A stretch of DNA of 64,000 nt, taken from Microcoleus sp. FACHB-68. Lineage in GTDB: Bacteria; Cyanobacteriota; Cyanobacteriia; Cyanobacteriales; Oscillatoriaceae. This document shows positions 52,017-62,100 of the stretch, one piece after another. The stretch lies in assembly GCF_014695715.1 (NCBI RefSeq), contig NZ_JACJOT010000002.1, positions 62,001-126,000 on the forward strand, read 5' to 3'. The notes under the pieces were generated by a model. That model ran no database searches, was not told where the DNA came from, and saw only the letters and a list, made by a program, of their open reading frames with translations. The first letter of the stretch is position 1; each line of letters opens with the position of its first letter. Made by a program: the position numbers and the translations under genes.

Positions 52017-53427
52017 GGTTGGTTTGAGCTAATTCCCATTGAGGGTGCCGGCATAGCAATTCGCCTAGGTGAATGCTGTGTCCAGCTCATGTTAATTATT
52101 GCTCAGGAGAAACACCCCGATATTAGTGTCGGGGCGCAAATTTTTACGAGAATATTTAAAATTTCTACACTTTTTGGATAGCACTGTTTGACTGCTGCAT
52201 CCTAGCCAACTGGCTTGCGAAAACAAGCTGAGCCACCTTATACCATTTAAGATATTAGATTAAAGAACAATGTTTTCTACTTGTCAATACAAGTGGGGAT
52301 GATACCGGAATTAGGTAATTCTGAAATTTGAAATTCTTGCATCGGGGACAGAATAATTCCGGGGGCAAGTTTTTTGCCGGCTTCTACTCTGAGTGAAGGC
52401 TGTGCCGGCTTTAGCGTGTAAATTTTTGGCGTCTTGCCCACGACTCCTGTGTGAAACCCTGCTGAAGCAACACTAGGGCTGTGTTTGCCCCTTCAAAACT
52501 TCACGATAAAATGGCAAATATTTGGTTAGTAATTAATGATGATGGGAACACTAATAATATCACATTTAGTTCATTCGCAGGCAGAAGGTATATGGATAAA
52601 GCAATTAATCACAAAGGCATGAAGGTGCTGGCTTAAGAAGGAACAACTTTTGGCTCGTGCAGCACCGGCTATCAAGAACATAGTTTTGAACAAGCAAGAA
52701 ATTTACCAAGGACTGGAAACAAGCATTCCCCTGACTGCCTTGGCTAAAATTTTGCTTTTCAATTCAAAAATAGTTTCTCGGTAAGCCATATTAAATAAAT
52801 TAACCTTGAAAATAATATTTTTTAACCAAGTTAAGTGCCAAGTCAACTGTCATACACTACTTTACTTTTTTATAAGTTTAATAACTTTAATTTTTAAATT
52901 ATTGGTTTTTAAATCTAATAAAATTAAAATTGAGTCCAGAAAAATAAGAAAAATAAAAATATTTTTAGATTAACTTCAAGAAACAACTTTAGACACGATT
53001 CATTAAACTAAAGTTAAATTTATTATAGATAGTGCATTTTCGCTCAATAATGGAAAAGCACAGTCAGACAAAGTAAGCCAAATGGCAGCGCATCTATAGT
53101 CATCAAAATCTTATCATGAATTCTAAAAACAAAGAAGTTTTTAGAATAAGGTGCATCCATGCCAACGGCAAAGATTACCTTTAAAATATCAAATTCATTT
53201 AACCGAATAAATAAGTTAGGATAAAAAACAGGAGGTATATCAATAAATCGACTTAGTAAGCGCAAAAACTGGCCGAGGAAGGAGAAACTGAAACCCTCCC
53301 ATCTTGAGTAACAATGACGAGAGCAAGCATGGCCATTTCCTCGTCTAGTGTAGCAGTACCAAGGTTTCGCCATCTAGAAACTTTTACTATTTATTAAGCA
53401 TCCGCTTAGATTCTCAGAGAGGCTGTA
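52017..53427. other. 1.4-kb gap, no secure gene
   Basis: After the prfA terminator the region turns AT-rich (~52760-53040). A 41-codon frame (52511-52636, MANIWLVINDDGNTNNITF start) and a 109-codon minus-strand frame (53044-53373) exist but have no visible support. It may be decayed sequence. Confidence 0.55.
52115..52145 (+). terminator. Terminator of prfA
   Basis: CCCCGA and TCGGGG arms with an 8-base loop, then CGCAAATTTTT. About 100 bp after the prfA stop. Confidence 0.7.
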
Positions 53428-53895
53428 ATGATTGGTAACCTAAACTTAAGAAACAGGATTCTAATCGCCCGTGCTATTTTCGAGATTTTAGTCACCGTCT
53501 TGACAGAGCGCATTTACAGCAGCACCCTTCAAGTTTTGGACAGGTTAAAAGATATCCCAACTGAAGGAAAACCTTTTTTAAAAGAAAGCCATAGGCTGCT
53601 GGGCCTCGGGAAAATCACCCAGACACTCGAATGTTATTTTATTGCAAAATATAAAGAATTTTTAAGAAATAATGAACAAGTTTTCTACCAAAGACGAAGG
53701 CTAGAAGATCAAATAGACGCATTGATTGAACAGTCCCTCACTTTATTAAACACAGGCAAAGCATCTAGGCAATCGCAACTGAGTGGTGCCGGCATAGACA
53801 GCCGAATTATAGAGAAGCTTCCAAATATCCGCCATCAGGTCGCCCAGCCCAAAAGCCAACAGCTAGGCTCATCAGCAGCTATTCCGTTCACTTAA
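53428..53895 (+). CDS. Small hypothetical protein upstream of the cheA-like gene
   Basis: 155 residues, not recognised. Mainly helical: a hydrophobic helix at ~10-30 (ILIARAIFEILVTVLTERI), then amphipathic helices with many Lys/Glu/Gln, and a polar tail. No Cys clusters or known motif. It lies 94 bp ahead of the CheA-type gene and in the same direction, so it may be an operon partner. Coding potential is plausible but modest. Confidence 0.55.
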   Translation: MIGNLNLRNRILIARAIFEILVTVLTERIYSSTLQVLDRLKDIPTEGKPFLKESHRLLGLGKITQTLECYFIAKYKEFLRNNEQVFYQRRRLEDQIDALIEQSLTLLNTGKASRQSQLSGAGIDSRIIEKLPNIRHQVAQPKSQQLGSSAAIPFT

Positions 53896-53989
53896 AGCCT
53901 TTATCTATTAACTAATCGTCAGTTTCTGGGTTTCACAAACATTCTAAACATCAATTACTCCGCCTAACTTTGTAAAGGAGCCGATATTT

Positions 53990-56900
53990 ATGATGATCGA
54001 AGATGAAGAACTCCGAATTACCTTCAAAGATGCCAGCGAAGAACATTTGCAGAAACTTGATGAAGGGCTGCTGCATTTAGAAAAATACCCCGACGATCTA
54101 AGTGGGCTAAATGAATTGATGCGGGAAGCCCACAGCCTGAAAGGAGATGCCAATATGTTAGGCATCAAAGATGTCGGCACCCTAGCCCACCAGCTAGAAC
54201 ATATTCTGGGCACCATAAAGCGCAGCGAAGCCAGCCTCACCCCAGCACTATGTGATCGCTTGTCGGGTGGGTTAAATGCGATTCGTCAACTCGTCCGCGA
54301 AGCCGTCACTGGCGAACCCAGCGGCATCAACACATTTTATGCCCTTGCTCACTTGATGGGAGCCGATACTCAACCCCCAAAACCCCTACAGGTTAAGGAA
54401 GAAACGGTTGAAATTATCAAGCCAACCCCAGAAACAAAGCCCGCACCGGCAGCCCCGACTCATACAAGTGAACAAGAGAGCGAGGTAGCAGCACAACAGC
54501 ACATCACACACCCTAGGCGAGAAACACCTGATCGCTGGCAAAATCATAGATCGCCTATCCCCAACCCTCAACTCCCAACCCCCGCTGAAAACTCACAACT
54601 CATCAGCGGGCAAAAAAGTCATCGCTATATTGAAGACGACGAACTTCGTACCACCTTCAAAATCGTCTGTGAAGAGCATTTACAAAAACTTGATCGCGGC
54701 TTGCTCTTTTTAGAAAAATTCCCCAACGACAATGCCAAATTAGAAGAAATGTTGCGAGAAGCCCACAGCATCAAAGGTGATGCCGGAATGCTGGGCGTCA
54801 AAGATGTGGGCACCCTCGCGCATCAGCTAGAGAATATTTTCACGGCAGTCAAACTTGGCGAACTCAGCTTTACCTCAGCTCTTTGCGATAACTTATCTTA
54901 CGGATTGGATGGCATCCGCCAACTTGTTCACGAAGCCGTCACTGGCGAACCTACCGGCACCAACCCAGCAGACGTCCTCGCCCGGATGTCACCTATCCAG
55001 CAGACGTCCCCATCTGCTGCAACACTTGTGCCCACCCTTGCTGAGGATGGAAACATGATCGCTGCCAGCTCATCAGCAGCGCCAACTGATAGGATGCCGG
55101 CTCAAGTTTTACAAACACCAAACATCACCGCTAACCAGCAACCTCAGCCATTAACCGGCAACGGGTACTTCTCAGCCGCGCCGGTTCAACCGGCAGCCAC
55201 CGGCTTGCAGTTTCCCCCCCCGACTGATGCCGTCAAAATCAGCAGTGATACCTACCGCATCGAAACCATTCGCGTTGAAACTCGAAATCTCGATGCCCTC
55301 ATGACTCAAGCCGGTGAATTAACCGTCGCCAAAATTCGGATCGCCCACCGACTCGGCGAAATCGAGCAAATCGTCAGCTTGTGGGAAGAGTGGAGCCGGG
55401 ATGTTTTTGTCAATCGTTTTGCCCTCGACGAATTAGAGCGGGGCTTGAAAGTCGAAGTTCCAAACGGGCGAAACTCCGACATCAACCCAAAGCTTGCGGG
55501 TAACTTCCACCTGCGCCCCTCAGCTCGCAATGGCACGCTTAAGCAAGTACAAAACTTGCACCATCGAGCTGAAGAACGCTTAGAGCAGTTAGGTTCGCTC
55601 GTTAATCGCCTCAGAAATGCCGTTTATGAAGACACTGCCCGACTCGACACCGTCGCCGATGAATTAGAGGAAGGAATTCGCACCCTGCGCCTGCTGCCTC
55701 TGTCCACAATTTTTAATTTATTTCCCCGCATGGTGCGCGATCTCGCCAGACAGCAAAGCAAAGAAGTAGAACTCGTGATTGAAGGAGGAGAAACCAAGGC
55801 AGATAAGCGCATTTTGGAAGAAATGAAAGATCCTTTAATGCATATCCTTCGCAATGCGATTGATCATGGCATCGAAACACCGGCAGAGCGCTTGCAAATG
55901 GGCAAACCGCCAGTAGCCACCATTCGGCTGCGAGGTTACCAAACCGCCACCAACATTATTATTGAGGTTGCTGATGATGGGCGGGGTTTGGACATCGAAA
56001 GTATTAAACGCACGGCAATCAAACGTGGCATCTGTCGGGAAGAAGAACTGGCAACCATGACACTTCATCAAATTCAGGCTCTGATCTTTGCGCCCGGTTT
56101 TTCAACTCGAACATTTGTAACAGAAGTCTCCGGCAGAGGTGTGGGACTCGATGTGGTGCGAACCAATGTCGAGCACCTCAAAGGCAGCATTCATGTAGAA
56201 TCGGCACCCGGAAAGGGATGCACGTTGCGCCTGAATCTGGGAACGAGCCTGTCTACAGCCCATGTGCTGTTGGTTGCCGTTAATGATATTGCCTATGCTT
56301 TGCCGGTGGAGTTTGTGCAAATGGCTCGGCTGGTGGCTGAGAGTGAGATTTTTACAATTGAAGGCCGCGATACCATAATCTTAGATGGTCAACCTATATC
56401 AGTTGCGCCACTGGCAAATTTGTTGGAAATGCCCTCACTCAACAATAATTTCTCGAAACCAGCGGATGAGGGACAAGAAATAAGAAACGACAAGCAACAG
56501 CCTTGTATTATTTTGAAGATAGGTGAAGAATGCCTGGGGCTGCTGGTAGATGCGCTGCTTGATGAGCAAGATGTGGTGTTAAAACCTCAAAGTAAATTGC
56601 TCCAGCGAGTACGAAATGTTGCCGGCGCAACGATTTTGGGCACGGGTGAAGTCTGTATGGTGTTAAATCCTCAGGATTTGATCAAGTCGGTTCGCCGGCC
56701 ATCTAGGGGGATTAAACCCGTCACTGCAACGGAGCCGGCAGCGGAAAAACAAACGATTCTGCTAGTGGAAGACTCGATCGCCACTCGTACTCAAGAAAAA
56801 CGCATTCTCGAATCTGCCGGTTATGAAGTTGTTACCGCCGTCGATGGATTGGATGGCTACAATAAACTGAAAACCCGCTCTTTTGATGCGGTCGTCTCTG

Positions 56901-57109
56901 ATATTCAGATGCCGAATTTAGACGGCTTGGGCTTGACGGTAAAAATTCGCCAACACAAGGAATATAAAGAATTACCGATTATCCTAGTCACCTCCCTCGC
57001 TACAGACGAGGATAGAAGAATTGGTGCACAAGCCGGTGCTAACGCCTACATTACAAAAAGCACTTTTAATCAAGAAGTGCTGTTAGAAACATTGAGACGG
57101 CTAGTTTAA
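53990..57109 (+). CDS. CheA-type hybrid histidine kinase with two Hpt domains
   Basis: A 1039-residue cytosolic hybrid kinase. Hpt1 (~1-110) has His48 and Hpt2 (~213-325) His259, both in AHS(L/I)KGDA. A Pro/Gln-rich linker (~330-420) leads to the CheA dimerisation and HATPase region (Asn622 in LRNAIDHG, VADDGRGLD, GRGVGLDVVR), a CheW-like domain (~760-890) and a C-terminal receiver with Asp971 (SDIQMPNLDG). Its AHS-type Hpt domains and attached receiver match cyanobacterial CheA-like proteins used for phototaxis and pilus control. AAGGAG precedes the ATG. Followed 128 bp later by cheB; no CheW, CheR or MCP genes are nearby. Confidence 0.93.
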   Translation: MMIEDEELRITFKDASEEHLQKLDEGLLHLEKYPDDLSGLNELMREAHSLKGDANMLGIKDVGTLAHQLEHILGTIKRSEASLTPALCDRLSGGLNAIRQLVREAVTGEPSGINTFYALAHLMGADTQPPKPLQVKEETVEIIKPTPETKPAPAAPTHTSEQESEVAAQQHITHPRRETPDRWQNHRSPIPNPQLPTPAENSQLISGQKSHRYIEDDELRTTFKIVCEEHLQKLDRGLLFLEKFPNDNAKLEEMLREAHSIKGDAGMLGVKDVGTLAHQLENIFTAVKLGELSFTSALCDNLSYGLDGIRQLVHEAVTGEPTGTNPADVLARMSPIQQTSPSAATLVPTLAEDGNMIAASSSAAPTDRMPAQVLQTPNITANQQPQPLTGNGYFSAAPVQPAATGLQFPPPTDAVKISSDTYRIETIRVETRNLDALMTQAGELTVAKIRIAHRLGEIEQIVSLWEEWSRDVFVNRFALDELERGLKVEVPNGRNSDINPKLAGNFHLRPSARNGTLKQVQNLHHRAEERLEQLGSLVNRLRNAVYEDTARLDTVADELEEGIRTLRLLPLSTIFNLFPRMVRDLARQQSKEVELVIEGGETKADKRILEEMKDPLMHILRNAIDHGIETPAERLQMGKPPVATIRLRGYQTATNIIIEVADDGRGLDIESIKRTAIKRGICREEELATMTLHQIQALIFAPGFSTRTFVTEVSGRGVGLDVVRTNVEHLKGSIHVESAPGKGCTLRLNLGTSLSTAHVLLVAVNDIAYALPVEFVQMARLVAESEIFTIEGRDTIILDGQPISVAPLANLLEMPSLNNNFSKPADEGQEIRNDKQQPCIILKIGEECLGLLVDALLDEQDVVLKPQSKLLQRVRNVAGATILGTGEVCMVLNPQDLIKSVRRPSRGIKPVTATEPAAEKQTILLVEDSIATRTQEKRILESAGYEVVTAVDGLDGYNKLKTRSFDAVVSDIQMPNLDGLGLTVKIRQHKEYKELPIILVTSLATDEDRRIGAQAGANAYITKSTFNQEVLLETLRRLV
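54553..54605. repeat. Intragenic short-repeat linker in the cheA-like gene
   Basis: CCCCAACCCTCAACTCCCAACCCCC-like repeats encode SPIPNPQLPTPAENSQ between Hpt1 and Hpt2; they look like the genome's intergenic repeats inserted in frame. Confidence 0.5.
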
Positions 57110-57136
57110 CGGTCATTGATCATTAGTGATCAATTC

Positions 57137-57204
57137 TTGGTTGTTGTTCAAAAACATCCCAGAAATATCGAGTGTTGGTTGTTGTTAAAAAACATCCCAG
57201 AAAT
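57137..57204. repeat. Two 30-bp direct repeats upstream of cheB
   Basis: TTGGTTGTTGTT(C/A)AAAAACATCCCAGAAAT occurs at 57137-57166 and 57175-57204, 38 bp apart. Could be a binding site pair or a repeat remnant. Confidence 0.6.
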
Positions 57205-57237
57205 GGCGGTTGACAGGCGGGTAAGGACAAATGACAA

Positions 57238-58404
57238 ATGACAATTCGTGTTTTGCTGGTAGAAGATTCACCTGTGGCGTTAACCATTCTCAAACGGATG
57301 CTAGCCTCATCCCCTGATATTACAGTCGTGGGAACGGCTCGCACCGGCAAGGAGGGTTTGGCCCTCATTCCTCAACTTCAGCCTCAAGTGATCTGCACAG
57401 ACTTGCATATGCCTCAAATGGATGGGTTGGAATTCACCCAAGAAGTGATGGCAAACTTCCCGCGCCCAATTTTGGTGATTAGTTCTTCAGTACAGCCAGA
57501 AAATACCCACACAGTCTTTCGTCTGCTGCAAGCAGGGGCGGTGGATGTGTTTCCCAAACCGCATGGTGCGCTTGGCCCAAATTATGAATCCATCCGCCAA
57601 GAATTGATCAGCAAAATTAGGATACTATCTGGCGTGGCTGTTTTTACCCTGCGGCGAAGAAAAACCACGGCTGAACCAGTATCTTTTAACCCTCAGCCAA
57701 AGCAGCTGATCGCCAAAGACACAAAGGATCGCGAGAGCAAAATTCCAAAACAACAAACCCACGCCAAACAACCCCCACCTGTCCCCCCCTCTCTCCCTCA
57801 GCAGTCAGCACTCAGCAGTCAGCACTCACCACCCAAAAAAATATTGGCAATCGGGGCATCCACTGGCGGTCCCCAAGCGCTGCACACCATTCTCACTCAA
57901 CTGCCGGCAAATTTCCCAGTGCCGGTGATTTGTGTGCAACACATCAGCGAGGGGTTTTTAAAAGGATTGGTGGATTGGTTAAATGGGGAGTGTTCTCTTT
58001 CCGTAAGAATTGCCACGGCGGGTGAGTATCCATCTGCCGGCACGATTTATTTTCCACCAGAGCAGCACCATTTAGAATTGGATAACAAAGGCCGGTTTCA
58101 CTGTTCGTCTGCGCCACCCGTCTCTGGGCATCGCCCCTCTGTAACCGTTACGTTTAACTCGGTGGCTAATTTTTACGGCAAGTCGGCTGCGAGTGTCCTC
58201 TTAACAGGGATGGGCCGAGACGGTGCAGATGGAATGCTTAGTATCAGCAAAGCCGGCGGTCTCACCATCGCTCAAGATGAGAAGAGTTGCATCGTTTTTG
58301 GGATGCCGAAAGAAGCGATTGCCCTCGGTTCCGCTCAGTATATTTTGCCGCTGACTGAAATTGCTCCGGTGTTATTAAACAAGATCTTGATTAAAAAAAT
58401 ATAG
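57238..58404 (+). CDS. cheB: Chemotaxis-type protein-glutamate methylesterase CheB
   Basis: 388 residues: receiver with Asp55 (CTDLHMPQMDG), a long variable linker (~140-197), and a methylesterase domain with the Ser208 (IGASTGGPQ), His235 (VQHIS) and Asp328 (GMGRDGADGM) triad. It removes methyl groups from chemoreceptors, or deamidates them, when phosphorylated by the CheA-type kinase upstream. The linker contains an in-frame tandem of CTCAGCAGTCAGCA (57797-57824), an intergenic-type repeat. No CheR is seen. Confidence 0.94.
   Translation: MTIRVLLVEDSPVALTILKRMLASSPDITVVGTARTGKEGLALIPQLQPQVICTDLHMPQMDGLEFTQEVMANFPRPILVISSSVQPENTHTVFRLLQAGAVDVFPKPHGALGPNYESIRQELISKIRILSGVAVFTLRRRKTTAEPVSFNPQPKQLIAKDTKDRESKIPKQQTHAKQPPPVPPSLPQQSALSSQHSPPKKILAIGASTGGPQALHTILTQLPANFPVPVICVQHISEGFLKGLVDWLNGECSLSVRIATAGEYPSAGTIYFPPEQHHLELDNKGRFHCSSAPPVSGHRPSVTVTFNSVANFYGKSAASVLLTGMGRDGADGMLSISKAGGLTIAQDEKSCIVFGMPKEAIALGSAQYILPLTEIAPVLLNKILIKKI
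57797..57830. repeat. Heptamer repeats in the cheB linker
   Basis: Two exact 14-mers CTCAGCAGTCAGCA (each two heptamers), then CTCACC. In frame, encoding QQSALSSQHS. Confidence 0.75.
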
Positions 58405-59136
58405 GATTTTGTTCTTTTTTGATTCAATTTTATTTCCTGCACAAACAATGATGGCTCATTCATTCTTCGGAAAGCATGAGTCATCCGCTCGTAAATCTCA
58501 ACAAAAACTTTGCCGGCATCCCCTTCACTCCTGGTATTTCAGCAACCATTCTACAATATTGCAACGCCGGCAGCCGTTAAAGTTTTGCTGGAATTCAAAG
58601 CCACATCTTAAAGTTTTAAAAAAGCTACCTTTATTTAGTTGATAAATTAAAAATCTAAAATTTAAAATGTATTACGATAAGGTGTTGTGTCTAGCGAAGG
58701 AACGGTGAAGCCAAAATCGGACTTGAGAATGTCTGCTAGTCCATAATGTTGACAACGTATAACAGTTTCTTTTGCTGCTCTATAGATCCCCCCAGCTCCG
58801 GGGAGAGAAAGACATTTGTAGGGTTTTAAATTCAAAGCAGAATTAAAAGCTCAGTTTTAGCAAGGTAGATTAAGTGTAAAATCTTATTGCAATAATTGTT
58901 TAATTGTGATATTAGATAACCAAAGAAGTGTAGGGTGCCGGCAGTTACCCAATCAGCAACTTTTTACTATATGCTCAGAGAATAAAACCATTTGGATAGT
59001 GGAGTTAGTAACAAAAGGTAAAGCATTTTGAACGAAGACTTGTGCCTAAAAAGCATAAGATTCCCATAATATTATTTAAAGTGTTAAGACTGAATTAATG
59101 TTTTAACTGGGGTTTAAGCCCTAAACAAAGCCGGCT
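58405..59136. other. Intergenic region, no gene seen
   Basis: 732 bp of AT-rich sequence after cheB. A short CCCC/GGGG hairpin at ~58787-58802 is the only structure noted. It should hold the promoter of the downstream GGDEF gene. Confidence 0.6.
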
Positions 59137-62100
59137 ATGCCCGTGAAAGCAATGCTTTTATACGAGGAAGCAAAAGCGGCTATTAAACAGTTCCACTCTT
59201 CTGATTTTAATGCAAACCATTACAAGCTTGAAGTCGCTGTGCGTGAAAGGAAAGCTGACCTGGGATGGGATCAAACTTTATACGAATTTCTTCCGACTAT
59301 CTGCTTCACGCTCGACGCAGCGGGTGTTGTTATTGATGTTAATCAATTTGGGGCAGCACGTCTTGGATATCCTGCCGGCCAGTTAATTTTAAAATCAATG
59401 GCCCAGATTCTTCATCCTGAAGACCGGCAACAATTAGAAGCGCTCAATACTGCTTATTGGCAACAGCTCGATCAAGTTGTAAGTTGGGAAAGCCGGCTTG
59501 TCTGTGCGAATGGTCAAATTCTCTGGGTAAAAGCCAGCGCCCGTATAGTGCCGGTTTCAGGTGAGGCTGGAAAAGGAGGAGACGATTACTTCAACCCTCA
59601 ACCTTCCTCCGTCATTCTTTTGGTTTGCGAAGACATCACCCAAGCCAAGCAGGCAGAACAACAGCAGCGCGAATGCGAAAAACGCCGATGCCGGCAAACG
59701 CGCACCCTCACAGAATTGGCAAAAAGCCAGATCCTCAACCGGGGCGATCTTGAAGCTGTTGTGAGAGAAATTACAAAAACTGTCGCTGACACGCTTGAGG
59801 TTAAGCGCGTTAGCGTTTGGCTGTATAAAGCTAATAACTCAAAAATTGTCTGCCTCGATCTTTACGAAGCGCCAGACAAGCATCATTCTCAAGGCTGGGT
59901 GTTAGAAGCCGCCAATTGTCCCACTTATTTTCAAGTGCTGGAAAAACAAACAACGATAGTAATAAATCACACCTGTAGCGATTCGAGAACAAAAGAACAG
60001 TCAGATTCTTATTTTTTAAAGCTAGGCATTACAGCTTTTTTACACGTACCCATTCGGCTGCACGGCCAGATAGTAGGCATTATTTGTTACGAACATACCA
60101 CTTCTGAAGATTCTGGCAAAGAATACGAGCGCCAGTGGATGCCAGATGAAGAGTCTTTCGCCATTACAAGCGCCGATTTCATCGCCCTAGCGTTAGAAGC
60201 TGATAGCAGATCGCAAGCAGAGATGCAACGCAGAGAACGCGAACAGATTCTGTTAAGCCAATATTACGAGCAACTTGAGGAAGCGGTTGAAAAACGTACC
60301 GCCGAACTCACTCAGCTCAACGAACAATTGCAGGAAGAAATTATCAAGAGAAGCCAGACAGAGGCGATGCTGCGAAACCAGCAACAAGAACAGCAAATTA
60401 TCTTTGATTCTGTGCCGGCGCTGATTTGGTATAAAGACACCCACAACCGGCTCTTACGGATTAACAAAACTGCCTCGGTTGCAACAGGGGTGCCGGTAGA
60501 AGCGATAGCAAGCGCATCAATTTATGAAATTTCGCCCAACGAAGCAGATCGCTATTACCAAGACGACTTGGAAGTGATCAATTCTGGCTGTCCTAAAAGG
60601 GGAATTATCGAACCACTGCAAACCCTCACCGGGGAAAAACTTTGGATTCGCACTGATAAAATTCCCTACCGTGACAGTGCCGGCAATATCGTTGGAGTCA
60701 TTGTTTTTGCGGTTGAGATTACTGAATTAATACAAGCCGAGGAAGAATTGAGGCAATATCGTGATCACCTGCAAGAGAAAGTAGACGAACACACCGCCGA
60801 ACTAAGACGGGCGAATGAACAATTGCAAGAGGAAATTGCCTGCCGTATCTTAGCAGAGGAGGCGCTCAAGCGAGAGCGAAATTTATTTATTGGAGGGCCA
60901 GTTACTGTATTTCGCTGGCTAGCAACAGAAAATTGGCCAATTGAATATGTCTCACCGAATATTGCTCAATTTGGCTATGAAGCCAGTCAATGCAGCAACG
61001 GTCAATTGTTTTATGCCAGTATTGTTCATCCAGACGACTTAGAAAGAGTATTAGCAGAAGTTAAAGCTTATAGCGAAGCTGGGGCTACTTCCTTTGAACA
61101 GGATTACCGCATTGTTCAAGGCAATGGGGAAAGCCGGTGGGTGTATGACTTCACCGTAGTTGTGCGAAATGAAACGGGAAAAATTACTTACTATGAAGGA
61201 TATATTTTAGATATTACGCAACGCAAGAAAACCGAGGCTGCCTTGAGGGAAAGTGAGGAACAGCTACGGCGGTTTTATGAAGCATCTTTTGAAGCAATTG
61301 TGATCATTGAGAAAGAAAAGATTGTAGATGTTAATAAAAATTTAACCAATTTATTAGGCTACGAATCATCCGAAGCCATCGGAATGAATGTGATGGAATT
61401 TGTTGCCCCGGCATTACATCCGCTCGTAAAAGAAATCATTGCGTCAGGCACAGAAAAAACTTATGAAAGTGTTTGTATCAAAAAAAATGGAAGCGCGTTT
61501 CCCGTAGAAGTTCGGGGAAAAGCAATCACTTATCAAGGCCGCTTAGTTCGGGTGATCGCGATGCGAGACTTAAGCGAACGCAAACAGGCAGAAGCGGAAC
61601 TTGAGCGCTCGCTTTCTCTGCTTCATGCCACGCTAGAATCAACTGCCGACGGCATCGTTGCCATTAACATAGCAGGAGAAATTATTAGCTTTAATCGTAA
61701 ATTTTTACAGATGTGGGGCATTCCTGATGAATTCATGGCCTCGCAAAATAAAACTCGCCTGCTCGCCTTGGCGATCGAGCAGTTGCGAGATCCCGAAGCT
61801 TTCTTGCGAAGAATTAGGGAACTGCCCAACCAGGTAGATGCCGAACTTTACGACATTTTAGAGTTAAAAGACGGTCGGATTTTTGAGCGCTACTCACTTC
61901 CCCAACGTGCCGGTGAAAAAATTATTGGCAGAGTGTGGAGCTTTCGAGATATCACAGAACCTCAGCGAATACAAACCAGCTTGCTGGAAAGTGAAAGACG
62001 TTTTCGTGCAATTTTCAACTCCTCGTTTCAATTTATCGGACTGATGAACCCAGAGGGCACGCTGCTGGAAGCGAACCAGACGGCACTTAATTTTGGCGGA

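Noticed and set aside
53044-53373. 109-codon minus-strand frame in the prfA gap
   Set aside because: Odd Cys/Phe-rich composition, AT-rich end, no family features; not enough to call a gene.
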